From positions 1 to 41,673 of the forward strand of contig JAGVAO010000045.1 in the NCBI GenBank assembly GCA_020060235.1: a DNA stretch of 41,673 nt, given 5' to 3'. Position 1 is the first letter of the stretch. Every line of letters starts with the position of its first letter. The position numbers and the translations under genes were made by a program. The stretch is from Anaerolineales bacterium. Its GTDB lineage: Bacteria > Chloroflexota > Anaerolineae > Anaerolineales > Villigracilaceae. Positions 32,343-40,656 of the stretch are shown here, one piece after another. The notes below the pieces were generated by a model. It saw only the letters and a list, made by a program, of their open reading frames with translations, had not been told where the DNA came from and made no database searches.

Positions 32343-32936
32343 ATGAAAAACCGACCGTTTTTCTGGCTTGGCGCGCTGCTGGCCGCCGCGCTGGCCTGCC
32401 AGGCAATCTCTCCAGACGCCGGGACACAGGAGCAGCAAAAACCTCCCGCCTCCACAGACCTGCGTTCTTACGAGACAGACACATTCCGGTTTACCATCCC
32501 GCAAGGGTGGCAAACGATGGAGGAACTGTGGCAACGCCCGATACCCACAGACCGCGAATATTACGATTTGGGCGTTATCGAAATCATCACCATCACCAGC
32601 GTACAGGTTCAAGGTGCGAGCGGCGCATTTTTTGCGGTTGCGAGTTCTCCCCTGGCAGGCGGGGTCGGATTGGAAGAACGGTTCGAAACGGCCTACACAG
32701 GAGTAAAAACCGAGATTCAGACTATCACGCAGCAGCCGTTCGAGCGCGGGCAATTGACAGGCTACGAAATCACCTACAAACGGCCCTGGGGCGAACCGTG
32801 GTGGATGTTCCACGACATCTGGCTTGAAAAAGACGGCATCATTTATGTGTTGTCTTTCCACGCTGCGCCAGCCAGTTTCGAAAATTACAGCGAAGTCATG
32901 GAAGAGATAGTCGACAGTTTTGAATTCAAAGAATGA
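32343..32936 (+). CDS. Lipoprotein with PsbP/DUF1795-like domain
   Basis: 197 residues. Signal peptide with lipobox AALAC (Cys19), a short linker and one compact alpha-beta domain beginning YETDTFRFTIPQGWQ, continuing through FFAVASSPLAG, GYEITYKRPWGEPWWMFHDIW and ending IIYVLSFHAAPASFENYSEVMEEIVDSF. That final strand-helix pattern is the hallmark of PsbP/DUF1795-like domains, which bind ligands or partner proteins on the cell surface; no specific role can be given. AAAGGAG precedes the ATG. It faces rarD head to head across 120 bp. Confidence 0.82.
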   Translation: MKNRPFFWLGALLAAALACQAISPDAGTQEQQKPPASTDLRSYETDTFRFTIPQGWQTMEELWQRPIPTDREYYDLGVIEIITITSVQVQGASGAFFAVASSPLAGGVGLEERFETAYTGVKTEIQTITQQPFERGQLTGYEITYKRPWGEPWWMFHDIWLEKDGIIYVLSFHAAPASFENYSEVMEEIVDSFEFKE

Positions 32937-32960
32937 AACCACTCTGGCAATAAGCCGTAC

Positions 32961-32966
32961 TATAAT
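32961..32966 (+). promoter_or_regulatory. -10 box of the GH25 fusion gene
   Basis: TATAAT, 38 nt before the ATG at 33005; the leader contains AAGGAG. Confidence 0.55.
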
Positions 32967-33004
32967 AAGACAACCGACAACCATATACACGAAGGAGCGT
33001 AACC

Positions 33005-35146
33005 ATGAGACAAATCATCGGCCCCGATATTAGTTTTTACCAGGACGAACCCTCGACCCCGCAGGGCGTTGATTTTGTCAAAATGCGCTCTGTCTCCGAT
33101 TTTGTGATTGTGCGCGCAGGTCAAAACCTTTGGATTGACTCGCGCTTTGCCTACCACTGGAGAGAATCGAAACGGGTGGGCCTGCCGCGCGGCTCTTACT
33201 GGTTCTACGACAGCCGCGCCGACCCCAAAAAACAGGCTGAATTATGGGTGCAGACCCTGGGCAACGACCTGGGCGAACTGCCGCTGTGGGCCGATTTCGA
33301 GGAGAAATACGGCGGCACATACAAGGGATGGCAGAACTGGTACGTTTTCCTCGAACGACTGCGCATGTTAATCGGACAATCGGCGGAAATTGGCATCTAT
33401 ACGGCTTACTATTACTGGCGCGACAACGCTCCAAACGCCACCAGCCAGGCTGCCAGCCTGGCCTACTTCCGCAGGTATCCACTCTGGATAGCACATTACA
33501 ACGCGCAGAAACCGCTGGTCCCAAAGCCCTGGGATGAAAACGAGTGGCTTTTCTGGCAATATACCGAAAAAGGCGACGGCAAACTATACGGCGTTGAAAG
33601 CAAGCAAATCGACCTGAACTACTTCAACGGCGACGAGGCGGCCTTCAAAAAACGTTTCAACCTTTCGGGCCAGCCATCCATCACCCAATACCGGGTCGAT
33701 TTGAGCATCCGCGAAGGCCCGGCGCTGACCTTCAACAGCATCGGGACACTCCAGCAGGACGAGGTTCTCAGCCGGGTCGAAGCATCGGAGGACGGAAATT
33801 GGACACGCGTCAAGCGCAGCGACGAACAGACCGGCTGGGTCAGCAACAACGTGCTCGTGCCCGTTCCGGCCACACCGCCGACAGACCCACCTCCCACTGA
33901 CCCGCCCCCGACTGACCCACCGCCAACCGACCCGCCGCCTGTCGGAACCGGGCGCATGTACCGCGTAACGGTCAATTCGCTGCGGGTGCGCAGCGGGCCG
34001 GGCACAAATTTCGGCATCATCGGCGGCTTGAGCCTGAACGAAATTGTCGAAGAAATGTCCTTCAACACCGACAAGTCCTGGATGGAACTGCGCAACAGCG
34101 AAGGCCTGGTCGGCTGGTCGGCCAGCGAATACCTGGTGCTGGTCAACGACGCCCCGCCTCCGCCGCCTCCGCCGAGCGCCTATCCCTGGTATCGGGTAAC
34201 AGCCGCTTCGGCCCTATTTGTGCGCGAAGGGCCGGGAACGAACTTCAAGACCATCGGCAACCTGGTTAAGGATGATATTGTCGCCGCTGTCGGGCCAGAA
34301 ACCAGCACGGGCTGGGTGCAAATAACGCGCTTCGACGGCCTGACCGGCTGGTCGTCAAAGACATACCTGGCCAGCCTGGGTCTGGAAAGGCCCAAATCCA
34401 TCCGCCAGCGGTTGTTCCCCGGCGCAACCTACTTCCGTCGCGAGTACAGTACGCCGCGTACCATTGTGGCGCATGTCCTGGCGCTTGATTTAAACGCCGC
34501 CAGCGTTTCCTTTTTCGTCACCCCGCAAAGCCTGACGGGCGGAATTTCATGCACGCGCACCACATCCCGATTCCTGTCCGAGTTCAGCCAGCACATCGCC
34601 ATCAACGGAGACGGGTTCACCTACCTGCCTGCCGGTTCGGCCTCCTGCGCGGCAGGCGGCGACCCGGTTAAGGTCAACGGGTATGCGGCATCGAAAGGCA
34701 ACATCTATAACACCAAAACTGCCGCCAGCATCTTCATGAATGTCAACAACGAGGTGACCCTCGAAAAAGCCAAGGGAACTGTTTACAACGCTGTCTCGGG
34801 CGACCGGATTGTGCTGCGGGCAGGCCAGCGAGTCGCCGACCTGGCAGTTGGCACCCCCGACCCGCGCACAGCCATCGGCCTGACCCAAAACGGGCGCGGC
34901 GTCATCCTGATGGTGGTGGATGGCCGCCAGCCCGGCTACAGCCAGGGTGTGACCCTGCACGAACTGGTCGATATGCTCCTGGCCTTTGGCGCGTATAGCG
35001 GCATCAACATGGACGGCGGCGGCTCCTCCTCCCTGGTCATCAAGGGCACCGACAGCCAGCCGCGGGTACTCAACTCGCCAATCGACAGCAATACCCCCGG
35101 CAAAGAGCGCGCCGTCGCCAACCACCTGGGAATCGTCGTCAGGTAG
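33005..35146 (+). CDS. GH25 muramidase - three SH3b - NAGPA phosphodiester glycosidase fusion
   Basis: 713 residues. GH25 lysozyme domain 1-215 with DISFYQ (Asp8), ADFEE (catalytic Asp97/Glu99) and QIDLNYF (Asp203). Three SH3b repeats: about 226-287, 318-380 (LRVRSGPGTNFGIIG) and 396-456 (LFVREGPGTNFKTIG), separated by a PPTDP repeat linker (291-312) and a poly-Pro run (384-390). The C-terminal 470-713 is a phosphodiester glycosidase (NAGPA, PF09992) domain with INGDGF, RTAIGL and NMDGGGSSS. Such parts cleave peptidoglycan or exopolysaccharide, yet there is no signal peptide or lipobox: the protein starts directly with the GH25 strand. AAGGAG supports this start. Export must be non-classical, lysis-dependent, or the start lies elsewhere, though none is visible. 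Confidence 0.92.
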   Translation: MRQIIGPDISFYQDEPSTPQGVDFVKMRSVSDFVIVRAGQNLWIDSRFAYHWRESKRVGLPRGSYWFYDSRADPKKQAELWVQTLGNDLGELPLWADFEEKYGGTYKGWQNWYVFLERLRMLIGQSAEIGIYTAYYYWRDNAPNATSQAASLAYFRRYPLWIAHYNAQKPLVPKPWDENEWLFWQYTEKGDGKLYGVESKQIDLNYFNGDEAAFKKRFNLSGQPSITQYRVDLSIREGPALTFNSIGTLQQDEVLSRVEASEDGNWTRVKRSDEQTGWVSNNVLVPVPATPPTDPPPTDPPPTDPPPTDPPPVGTGRMYRVTVNSLRVRSGPGTNFGIIGGLSLNEIVEEMSFNTDKSWMELRNSEGLVGWSASEYLVLVNDAPPPPPPPSAYPWYRVTAASALFVREGPGTNFKTIGNLVKDDIVAAVGPETSTGWVQITRFDGLTGWSSKTYLASLGLERPKSIRQRLFPGATYFRREYSTPRTIVAHVLALDLNAASVSFFVTPQSLTGGISCTRTTSRFLSEFSQHIAINGDGFTYLPAGSASCAAGGDPVKVNGYAASKGNIYNTKTAASIFMNVNNEVTLEKAKGTVYNAVSGDRIVLRAGQRVADLAVGTPDPRTAIGLTQNGRGVILMVVDGRQPGYSQGVTLHELVDMLLAFGAYSGINMDGGGSSSLVIKGTDSQPRVLNSPIDSNTPGKERAVANHLGIVVR
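33875..33940 (+). repeat. 15-bp tandem repeat encoding PPTDP linker
   Basis: Four to five copies of a 15-bp unit (type CCGCCCACTGACCC) inside the GH25 fusion gene, encoding PPTDP units at residues 291-312. The units differ at third codon positions, so the repeat is old or under protein-level selection. Confidence 0.85.
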
Positions 35147-35148
35147 TT

Positions 35149-35970
35149 ATGGACTTCCCGGCGCTGTTCACTTTTTCGCAATCGTCGCTGCAAGACTACG
35201 CCGACTGCGCCCGCCGCTTCCAGTTGCGGTACCTCGAGCGGCTGACCTGGCCGGCCATCGAGACCGAACCAACCCTCGAGAACGAGCGCCGCCAAAAGGC
35301 CGGGCAATTCTTCCATCGCATGGCCCAACAGGCTCTGGTTGGCATCCCGCTCGATAAACTGGATGGCCTCGCAGGCAGCCCCGAACTGGCGAAATGGTGG
35401 CAAAACTTCAGCGCGGAATATCCAAACATCACCCGCGCGGCAAAACTTTACCCCGAACTGACGCTTTCGGCCCCGCTCGGCGGCCACCGCCTGACGGCCA
35501 AATTCGACCTGGTCGCCGTTTCTGAGGGCAAAGCCGTCATCTACGACTGGAAAACCTACCACCATCGCCCGCGCAACGAGACGCTGTCCATCCGCTGGCA
35601 GACGCGAGCCTACAGATGGCTGCTGGCCGAAGCCGGGAAGCACCTGAACGACGGGAAAAATTTCGCGCCGGAAGATATCGAGATGGTCTACTGGTTTGCC
35701 GAGTTCCCCGACCAGCCGGCTCGCTTTGCCTATAACGCCGGGCAATTCGAACGCGACCAGGCCGGGCTGGAAAAAATCATCGAAGAAATCGGCGCAGCCA
35801 GGGACTATCCCAAAGTGGATGAAGGCCAGACCGGGAGAACCTGCCGCTTTTGCGCCTACCGCTCCTACTGCGCGCGCGGCGACCTGGCCGGAGACTGGCG
35901 CGAGGCCGAGTTCGCAGACGATGCCCTGCCCGAAATCCTGCTCGACCAGGTTGCTGAAATCGAACTGTAG
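35149..35970 (+). CDS. PD-(D/E)XK nuclease with Fe-S cluster (RecB/Cas4/AddB-like)
   Basis: 273 residues, PDDEXK_1 family. Active-site residues in order: His56 (GQFFHRM), Glu103, Asp120 (KFDLV), Asp133 and Lys135 (IYDWKT), and the QTRAY motif at 151-155. One N-terminal Cys20 (YADCARRF) and a C-terminal C-x2-C-x5-C (232, 235, 241) are the four ligands of the [4Fe-4S] cluster found in AddB and Cas4 nucleases. It is a stand-alone nuclease with no helicase domain and no cas genes nearby. The ATG is 2 nt after the stop of the GH25 fusion, so the two are in one transcript. DNA end-processing is the likely activity. Confidence 0.92.
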   Translation: MDFPALFTFSQSSLQDYADCARRFQLRYLERLTWPAIETEPTLENERRQKAGQFFHRMAQQALVGIPLDKLDGLAGSPELAKWWQNFSAEYPNITRAAKLYPELTLSAPLGGHRLTAKFDLVAVSEGKAVIYDWKTYHHRPRNETLSIRWQTRAYRWLLAEAGKHLNDGKNFAPEDIEMVYWFAEFPDQPARFAYNAGQFERDQAGLEKIIEEIGAARDYPKVDEGQTGRTCRFCAYRSYCARGDLAGDWREAEFADDALPEILLDQVAEIEL

Positions 35971-35995
35971 GGAAAGTTTTCTCGACTTTTTGTAA

Positions 35996-36054
35996 AGAAC
36001 CCTTGACAATTGTCAGGGGTTCTACTATACTCCCAGGTGTAAAGTGTGCTTTAC
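35996..36054 (+). promoter_or_regulatory. Strong sigma70-type promoter with two palindromes
   Basis: TTGACA (36003-36008), exactly 17 bp, TATACT (36026-36031): the best promoter in the window. A near-perfect 28-bp palindrome (35996-36023, one mismatched pair, core TGACAATTGTCA) covers the -35, and a second dyad GTAAAG-TGTG-CTTTAC (36039-36054) lies just after the expected start point. Both are placed where a repressor would block initiation. Confidence 0.8.
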
Positions 36055-36087
36055 TCAAACTCGCCATCGAAAGGATACTCCAAACCG

Positions 36088-37542
36088 ATGCACCGTCCCT
36101 ACCTGCTCTTCGCGCTACTTGCTTTCGCGCTAACCGCCTGTGCACCCTCGCAAAACCAGGCGAACTCACCAGAAGCCACACTGCCACTCACAGATTGCGC
36201 GCTGGTTACCTCGCGCGGCCAGCAAATTAGCGCGCGCTGCGGCGTTTTAAATATCCCCGAAGACCGCGCAAACCCTGACGGACGACAAATCCCGGTTCAT
36301 GTTGCTGTAATTCCGGCCATTTCGCGCGCGCCGCAACCCGACCCACTGTTCCTTCTAGCAGGCGGCCCAGGGCAGGCAGCCATCGAGGCTTTTGTGAGCC
36401 TGCTGCCCATGTTAAGTGACATCTCGCAGGAACGCGACATTGTGCTGGTCGACCAACGCGGAACGGGCAAGTCAAATCCGTTGCGCTGCCTCGACCCGCA
36501 AGACGAGACTCTGGACGAACAGGAAATGCTGGAAAAACTAAAAGCCTGCCCCACCCAACTGGACGCCGACCCGCGCTTTTACACCACTGAAATTGCCATG
36601 GCCGACCTGGACGAAATCCGCGCCGCGCTGGGTTATGAAAGCATCAACCTGTACGGCGCCTCTTACGGAACCCGCGCCGCGCTCACGTACCTGCGCATGT
36701 TCCCCGGGCGGGTACGCACTGTCACACTCGATGCTGTTGTGGACGCCGAATTCGTCCTTTTTATGGATGCCGCCCGAGATGGACAGGCCGCGCTGGATAA
36801 GTTCTTCGCGCGCTGCCAGAACGAGGAGACCTGCCAGGCCAAATTCCCGAACCTGGAATCTGAATTTGTTGCCCTGCTCAAGCGCCTCGAGCAGGCCCCG
36901 GCCGAAATTACCCTGGCGCACCCGGTGAACAACCAACCGGTCGAACTGACTGTCACCCGCAAAATGGTCACCAACCTGGTATTTAGCACACTATACGTCC
37001 CAGACCTGGTTGCGACCCTGCCGCTCAGCATTCACGAAGCCTATGCCAACGAAAACTATGTACCGCTGGTTTCGCAGGCCATGATGTTAAACGCAGGCCT
37101 GTATGATGGGATGTTTTATGCGACTGCCTGCACCGAGGATGCCCCGCTGATTTCGACGCAGGAAGCCCTGAGTCGCAGCGCCAACAGCCTCTTTGGCGAC
37201 CGGACAGCGGATTTTGCCGCCGTGTGCGCGGCCTGGCCCAAAGGGCAGGTTTCGCCTGATTTCCGCGACCCGGTTCAATCGGACGTTCCGGTGCTCATCC
37301 TGTCCGGCGGAGCGGACCCCATCACGCCGCCGCGCCATGCCGAAAACGCGGCCAAAACTCTGAGCAACAGCATCCACCTGGTTTTCAAGGACATGGGGCA
37401 CGGCAGCCTCGTCAATACGTGTGGCAGCAGCCTGCTCAAGTCCTTCATCGAAAACGCCTCCCCGGCAGGGTTGGACACATCCTGCGCCGAAAGCATCCAG
37501 GCGCCGCCGTTCTTTGTCGATTTCAGCGGGCCGCGCCCGTAA
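36088..37542 (+). CDS. Lipoprotein alpha/beta hydrolase, tripeptidyl-aminopeptidase-like (S33)
   Basis: 484 residues. Signal peptide with lipobox LTAC (Cys18), so it acts outside the membrane. Oxyanion segment FLLAGGPGQ, VDQRGTGKSNPL, nucleophile Ser192 in GASYGT, Asp410 in GGADPITPP and His438 in DMGHGS, with a TAP-like C-terminal part. This is the Streptomyces tripeptidyl/prolyl aminopeptidase family (S33), which trims N-terminal peptides. The ATG at 36088 is preceded by AAAGGA at a rather long distance (about 12 nt). It is the first gene of a likely five-gene unit: the ABC ATPase starts 10 nt after its stop. Confidence 0.92.
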   Translation: MHRPYLLFALLAFALTACAPSQNQANSPEATLPLTDCALVTSRGQQISARCGVLNIPEDRANPDGRQIPVHVAVIPAISRAPQPDPLFLLAGGPGQAAIEAFVSLLPMLSDISQERDIVLVDQRGTGKSNPLRCLDPQDETLDEQEMLEKLKACPTQLDADPRFYTTEIAMADLDEIRAALGYESINLYGASYGTRAALTYLRMFPGRVRTVTLDAVVDAEFVLFMDAARDGQAALDKFFARCQNEETCQAKFPNLESEFVALLKRLEQAPAEITLAHPVNNQPVELTVTRKMVTNLVFSTLYVPDLVATLPLSIHEAYANENYVPLVSQAMMLNAGLYDGMFYATACTEDAPLISTQEALSRSANSLFGDRTADFAAVCAAWPKGQVSPDFRDPVQSDVPVLILSGGADPITPPRHAENAAKTLSNSIHLVFKDMGHGSLVNTCGSSLLKSFIENASPAGLDTSCAESIQAPPFFVDFSGPRP

Positions 37543-37552
37543 AGGTTTTCTT

Positions 37553-38287
37553 ATGATAAAAGTTCAAGGTCTTTCCAAATCCTTTGGCAAGGTAAAAGCC
37601 GTTCAGAATGTTTCGTTCTTCGCCGCCGACAGACAAATTACCGGCCTGCTTGGCCCCAACGGGGCCGGGAAAAGCACCACCCTGCGAATGCTCTACACCC
37701 TGTTAAGCCCGGACAGCGGCACAGCCGAAGTGGACGGCTTCGACGTGCGTGAGTCCCCCATCGAAGTCCAGCGCCGAATCGGCGTGCTGGCAGACGCGCG
37801 CGGGTTGTATCCACGCCTGACAAGCCGCGAAAATATCCGCTATTTTGGCCGCCTGCACGGGCTGGGCGGGGAAGCGCTCGAAAAACGGATTGATGCGCTG
37901 ATAAGCCTGCTCGATATGCAGGCGATTGCCAACCGCAAGACAGACGGTTTTTCGACCGGCGAGAAGTTAAAGGTCGCGATTGCTCGCGCGCTGGTTCACG
38001 ACCCGCAAAATGTGCTGCTCGACGAACCCACCAACGGACTGGATGTGATGAGCACGCGCGCCATGCGCCAGTTCATCCAACGGCTGCGAGACGAGGGCAA
38101 GTGCGTACTGTTCACCAGCCACATCATGCAGGAAGTCGCTGCGCTGTGCGACCAAATCATTATTATTTCGCAGGGCATCGTCTCTGCCAGCGGCAGTCCT
38201 GACGAACTGCGCCGCCAAACCGGGCAGGAAAGCCTGGAAGACGCCTTTGTCGCCGCGATTGGCTCCGCCGAAGGATTGGAACGATGA
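37553..38287 (+). CDS. ABC transporter ATPase (NatA-like)
   Basis: 244 residues. Walker A GPNGAGKST, a Q-loop replaced by GVLADARGLYPRLTSREN, signature FSTGEKLKVAIARAL (degenerate LSGGQ), Walker B NVLLDEPTNGLD, and the switch His in TSHIMQEV. The family (NatA, CcmA-type) drives export through a two-component ABC-2 permease; B. subtilis NatAB exports Na+. AAAGG lies about 9 nt upstream. The stop overlaps the permease start by ATGA. No dedicated substrate can be inferred. Confidence 0.95.
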   Translation: MIKVQGLSKSFGKVKAVQNVSFFAADRQITGLLGPNGAGKSTTLRMLYTLLSPDSGTAEVDGFDVRESPIEVQRRIGVLADARGLYPRLTSRENIRYFGRLHGLGGEALEKRIDALISLLDMQAIANRKTDGFSTGEKLKVAIARALVHDPQNVLLDEPTNGLDVMSTRAMRQFIQRLRDEGKCVLFTSHIMQEVAALCDQIIIISQGIVSASGSPDELRRQTGQESLEDAFVAAIGSAEGLER

Positions 38288-39456
38288 AAAAGATTTGGAT
38301 AATTTTTGAAAAAGAAATGCTGGACAACCTGCGCGACTACCGCAGTTGGGTGACGGGTATTTTTTGGGCGCTGTTTGGACCGCTGATTTTGGGCGGCATG
38401 ATTATGATGCTCGGCAATACCCTGCGGGAGAAATCGGAAGAAGCGTTGCGCCTGCCGGTTTCAGGCGCGGAAAACGCGCCCAACCTGGTCGCCTTCCTGC
38501 GACAACAAAACGTCAGCATTGAACCTGCGCCACAAGACCCGCGCGCAGCGGTGCTTGCAGGCGATATTAACGTGGCCCTGATTATCCCGCCAGAATACGG
38601 GGAGAATTTCACCGAAAGCAGGACGGCCACGCTGCAACTGGTGTTCGACAGCACGCGCCAGTCGGCCATGTCTGACATTAACCGCGCCCAGAACCTGCTA
38701 ACCGGATACGGTGAATATATCGGCATGTTGCGCCTGAGCCTGCGCGGCGTCAGCCCGGAAGTCGTTCGCCCGCTGCAAATCGAACAGGTCGATATGGCCA
38801 CCCCGCAAAGCCAGGCCCTGATTTTCCTGTCGATGCTGCCATATTTCATCATCTTTGCCATTTTCAACGGCGCGGGGCCGGTCATCACCGACGCAACCGC
38901 CGGGGAGCGTGAGCGCGGCTCGCTGGAACCCCTGCTGATTAATCCCATTCCGCGCGGCCTGGTGGTCATCGGGAAAATGCTCGCCGCCGTTCCCTTTGCA
39001 AGCCTCAACCTGGTGATTACGCTGGCCGGTTTTGCCGCCATCTTCAACCTCCTGCCAGTTGAAAAAATGCTCGGAGTGCAAATCTGGCTCGACCCCGTCA
39101 CGCTGGGCGCCATTGTCGTCGTTGGAATTCCCATTGTCCTGCTGGCCTGCGCGCTCCAGACCCTGATTGCCTCGTTCACAAAAACCACCAAGGAAGCCGG
39201 AACCTACCTGCCTTTCGTCGGCCTGGTTCCCGCCCTGCCCGGCCTGGCCCTGGCCTTCCTGCCCGTCAAACCGGAACTCTGGACGATGCTGATTCCGACC
39301 TTCGGCCAGCAAATTCTCATCAACCAGATGCTGCGCGCCGAGCCGATTCTCACCTCCAATATGGCTATTTCAGCCGGGGTGACACTGGCGGCTTCGGTAA
39401 TCATCACCATCGCTGCAATCAAGTTCTACGAAAACGAACGAATTGTTTCGGGATAA
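38284..39456 (+). CDS. ABC-2 type permease (NatB-like)
   Basis: 390 residues. One N-terminal membrane helix (about 20-43), a large outside domain of some 150 residues (VSGAENAPNLVAFLRQQNVSIEPAPQD in part, DINVALIIPPEYGENF, FDSTRQSAMSDINRAQ), then five or six helices in the C-terminal half (LIFLSMLPYFIIFAIFN, PFASLNLVITLAGFAAIF, GAIVVVGIPIVLLACALQT). The loop TAGERERGSLEPLLINPIPRG between helices is typical of ABC2_membrane_3/NatB permeases. It pairs with the ATPase of the previous gene to form one exporter. Confidence 0.94.
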   Translation: MKKIWIIFEKEMLDNLRDYRSWVTGIFWALFGPLILGGMIMMLGNTLREKSEEALRLPVSGAENAPNLVAFLRQQNVSIEPAPQDPRAAVLAGDINVALIIPPEYGENFTESRTATLQLVFDSTRQSAMSDINRAQNLLTGYGEYIGMLRLSLRGVSPEVVRPLQIEQVDMATPQSQALIFLSMLPYFIIFAIFNGAGPVITDATAGERERGSLEPLLINPIPRGLVVIGKMLAAVPFASLNLVITLAGFAAIFNLLPVEKMLGVQIWLDPVTLGAIVVVGIPIVLLACALQTLIASFTKTTKEAGTYLPFVGLVPALPGLALAFLPVKPELWTMLIPTFGQQILINQMLRAEPILTSNMAISAGVTLAASVIITIAAIKFYENERIVSG

Positions 39457-39472
39457 ACAGGAGGCTTTTAGG

Positions 39473-39853
39473 ATGAACCAGAATGCAAAACGCTACGCGC
39501 GCGATTTAATCCTGAGTTCTGCCGCTTACGTGCTGATACTTTCCATCTCTACTTTCTTTGTCAACAACAACCCCGATTCGCCCTGGCACATCCTGATTGT
39601 CCTGACGCCGGTTATCCCGACAATCTTCATGGTGCTGGTCTTTGCGCGCTACCTGAACGGGCTAGACGAACTGCAACAGCGCATCCAGTTAATGGCCATC
39701 GGCGTTGCCGCTGCCGTCACAGGGCTTGCCACCTTTGCCTACGGATTCCTCGAAAATATCGGCTTCCCGCACTTGCCTCTGGTCTGGGTTTTCCCGATTC
39801 TTATGGCCCTGTGGGGGCTGGGTACGGCATACTTCTCGAGGAAATACCAATGA
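39473..39853 (+). CDS. Small four-helix membrane protein paired with an XRE regulator
   Basis: 126 residues from the ATG at 39473, decided by AGGAGG. Four hydrophobic helices (about 11-29, 37-60, 70-93 and 99-118), with the cytoplasmic loop RYLNGLDELQQRIQLMA between helices 2 and 3. Small proteins of this layout next to an XRE gene recur in many genomes; the DELQQRI loop is a recognisable mark but no biochemical role is known to me. The ATGA overlap with the regulator gene argues for a functional pair, e.g. membrane signal input or anti-regulator. Confidence 0.85.
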   Translation: MNQNAKRYARDLILSSAAYVLILSISTFFVNNNPDSPWHILIVLTPVIPTIFMVLVFARYLNGLDELQQRIQLMAIGVAAAVTGLATFAYGFLENIGFPHLPLVWVFPILMALWGLGTAYFSRKYQ

Positions 39854-40053
39854 AAAACAGGCTGAAGGTTTTGCGCGCCGAAAGGGACTGGTCGCAAGCC
39901 GACCTGGCCGAAAAACTGGATGTCTCGCGCCAGACCGTCAACGCCATCGAAACCGGCAAATACGACCCCAGCCTGCCGCTGGCATTCAAAATCGCCCGGC
40001 TTTTCGACCTGCGCATCGAGGAAGTTTTCTTCCCGCCCGCAGACGAATCTTGA
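39850..40053 (+). CDS. XRE-family helix-turn-helix regulator
   Basis: 67 residues, a single HTH_3 domain with nothing else: KNRLKVLRAERDWSQADLAEKL, then the recognition helix in VSRQTVNAIETGKYDPSLPLAFKIARLF and EEVFFP. This compact YgzD/YozG-like type usually partners a small membrane protein, as here. It is the last gene of the 36088-40053 unit, so it may control the unit's own palindromic promoter. A strong terminator follows. Confidence 0.93.
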   Translation: MKNRLKVLRAERDWSQADLAEKLDVSRQTVNAIETGKYDPSLPLAFKIARLFDLRIEEVFFPPADES

Positions 40054-40102
40054 CCCATTGCCAAAATTCCGAAAAAGTGCCGGGATTGTCCCAAAAAGCA
40101 GT

Positions 40103-40138
40103 AAAATCAAAGTCGTAATGCTACGACTTTGATTTTTT
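40103..40138 (+). terminator. Terminator after the exporter/XRE unit
   Basis: AAAATCAAAGTCGTA (40103-40117), loop ATGC, then TACGACTTTGATTTT and further Ts. Perfect 15-bp stem. Confidence 0.93.
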
Positions 40139-40170
40139 AACTGTAAAACATTCGGGAAGGTCGCCATATC

Positions 40171-40656
40171 ATGAATCGAGCAACAACCCCAAAAACAATA
40201 GCCGCTTCGCGCGTCTCCATCGGCCAGCTGATGCAGCCCGAACATGCCAATAGCCTCGGCAACGTGCATGGCGGCTATATTGTCAAACTGGCCGACGAGT
40301 GCGCCGCCCTGGCCTGTATGCGTCACGCCGGGAGCCGTTGCGTGACCGTCGCAATCGACCGCATGACCTTCCGACAGCCCATTCGCATCGGCGACCTGGT
40401 CACGCTGACTGCCGAAGTGACTTACGCCGGGCGGACTTCGATGGAAGCCGAAGTGCATGTCGTCGCTGAAGACCCCGTCAGCGGCGAGCAGACCCATACC
40501 AACAATGCCTACTTCGTTTTCGTCGCCCTGAACGAAGACGGAAGCCGCGCCAGTGTCCCGCCGCTGGTGGCCGGGGACGAAGAGGAAGCCCGGCGCATGC
40601 AAGCCGCCATTCGCCGCCAGGAAGAACGACTCAGACAGGCCAAATCGCATGAGTGA
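40171..40656 (+). CDS. Acyl-CoA thioesterase (hotdog fold)
   Basis: 161 residues. The N-terminal motif QLMQPEHANSLGNVHGGYIVKLADECAALAC in pieces (MQPEHANSLGNVHGG, then LADECAA) places the usual Asn and catalytic Asp/Glu on the hotdog helix, and VAIDRMTFRQPIRIGDLVTLTAEVTYAGRTSMEAEV is the shared central strand set of YciA/BACH-type acyl-CoA hydrolases. A charged helical tail (EEEARRMQAAIRRQEERLRQ) follows. GGAAGG upstream of the ATG. The stop overlaps the chelatase-like gene by 8 nt (ATGAGTGA), which suggests co-translation. Substrate chain length is unknown. Confidence 0.92.
   Translation: MNRATTPKTIAASRVSIGQLMQPEHANSLGNVHGGYIVKLADECAALACMRHAGSRCVTVAIDRMTFRQPIRIGDLVTLTAEVTYAGRTSMEAEVHVVAEDPVSGEQTHTNNAYFVFVALNEDGSRASVPPLVAGDEEEARRMQAAIRRQEERLRQAKSHE

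Noticed and set aside
32223-32990. N-terminal extension of RarD containing YTCPHCNFTAHGEK, a zinc-finger-like run
   Set aside because: The extension covers the divergent lipoprotein gene on the other strand and has no match to RarD proteins, which begin at KKGFLLAFGAYF; the C-x2-C pair is coincidental.
33875-33940. Tandem repeat as a possible CRISPR array
   Set aside because: It is a 15-bp in-frame coding repeat with no unique spacers and encodes a PPTDP linker between SH3b domains.
35149-35970. Cas4 and a CRISPR-Cas locus
   Set aside because: The nuclease has Cas4-like cysteines, but no other cas gene or repeat array is in the window; a general RecB/AddB-type stand-alone nuclease is the safer call.
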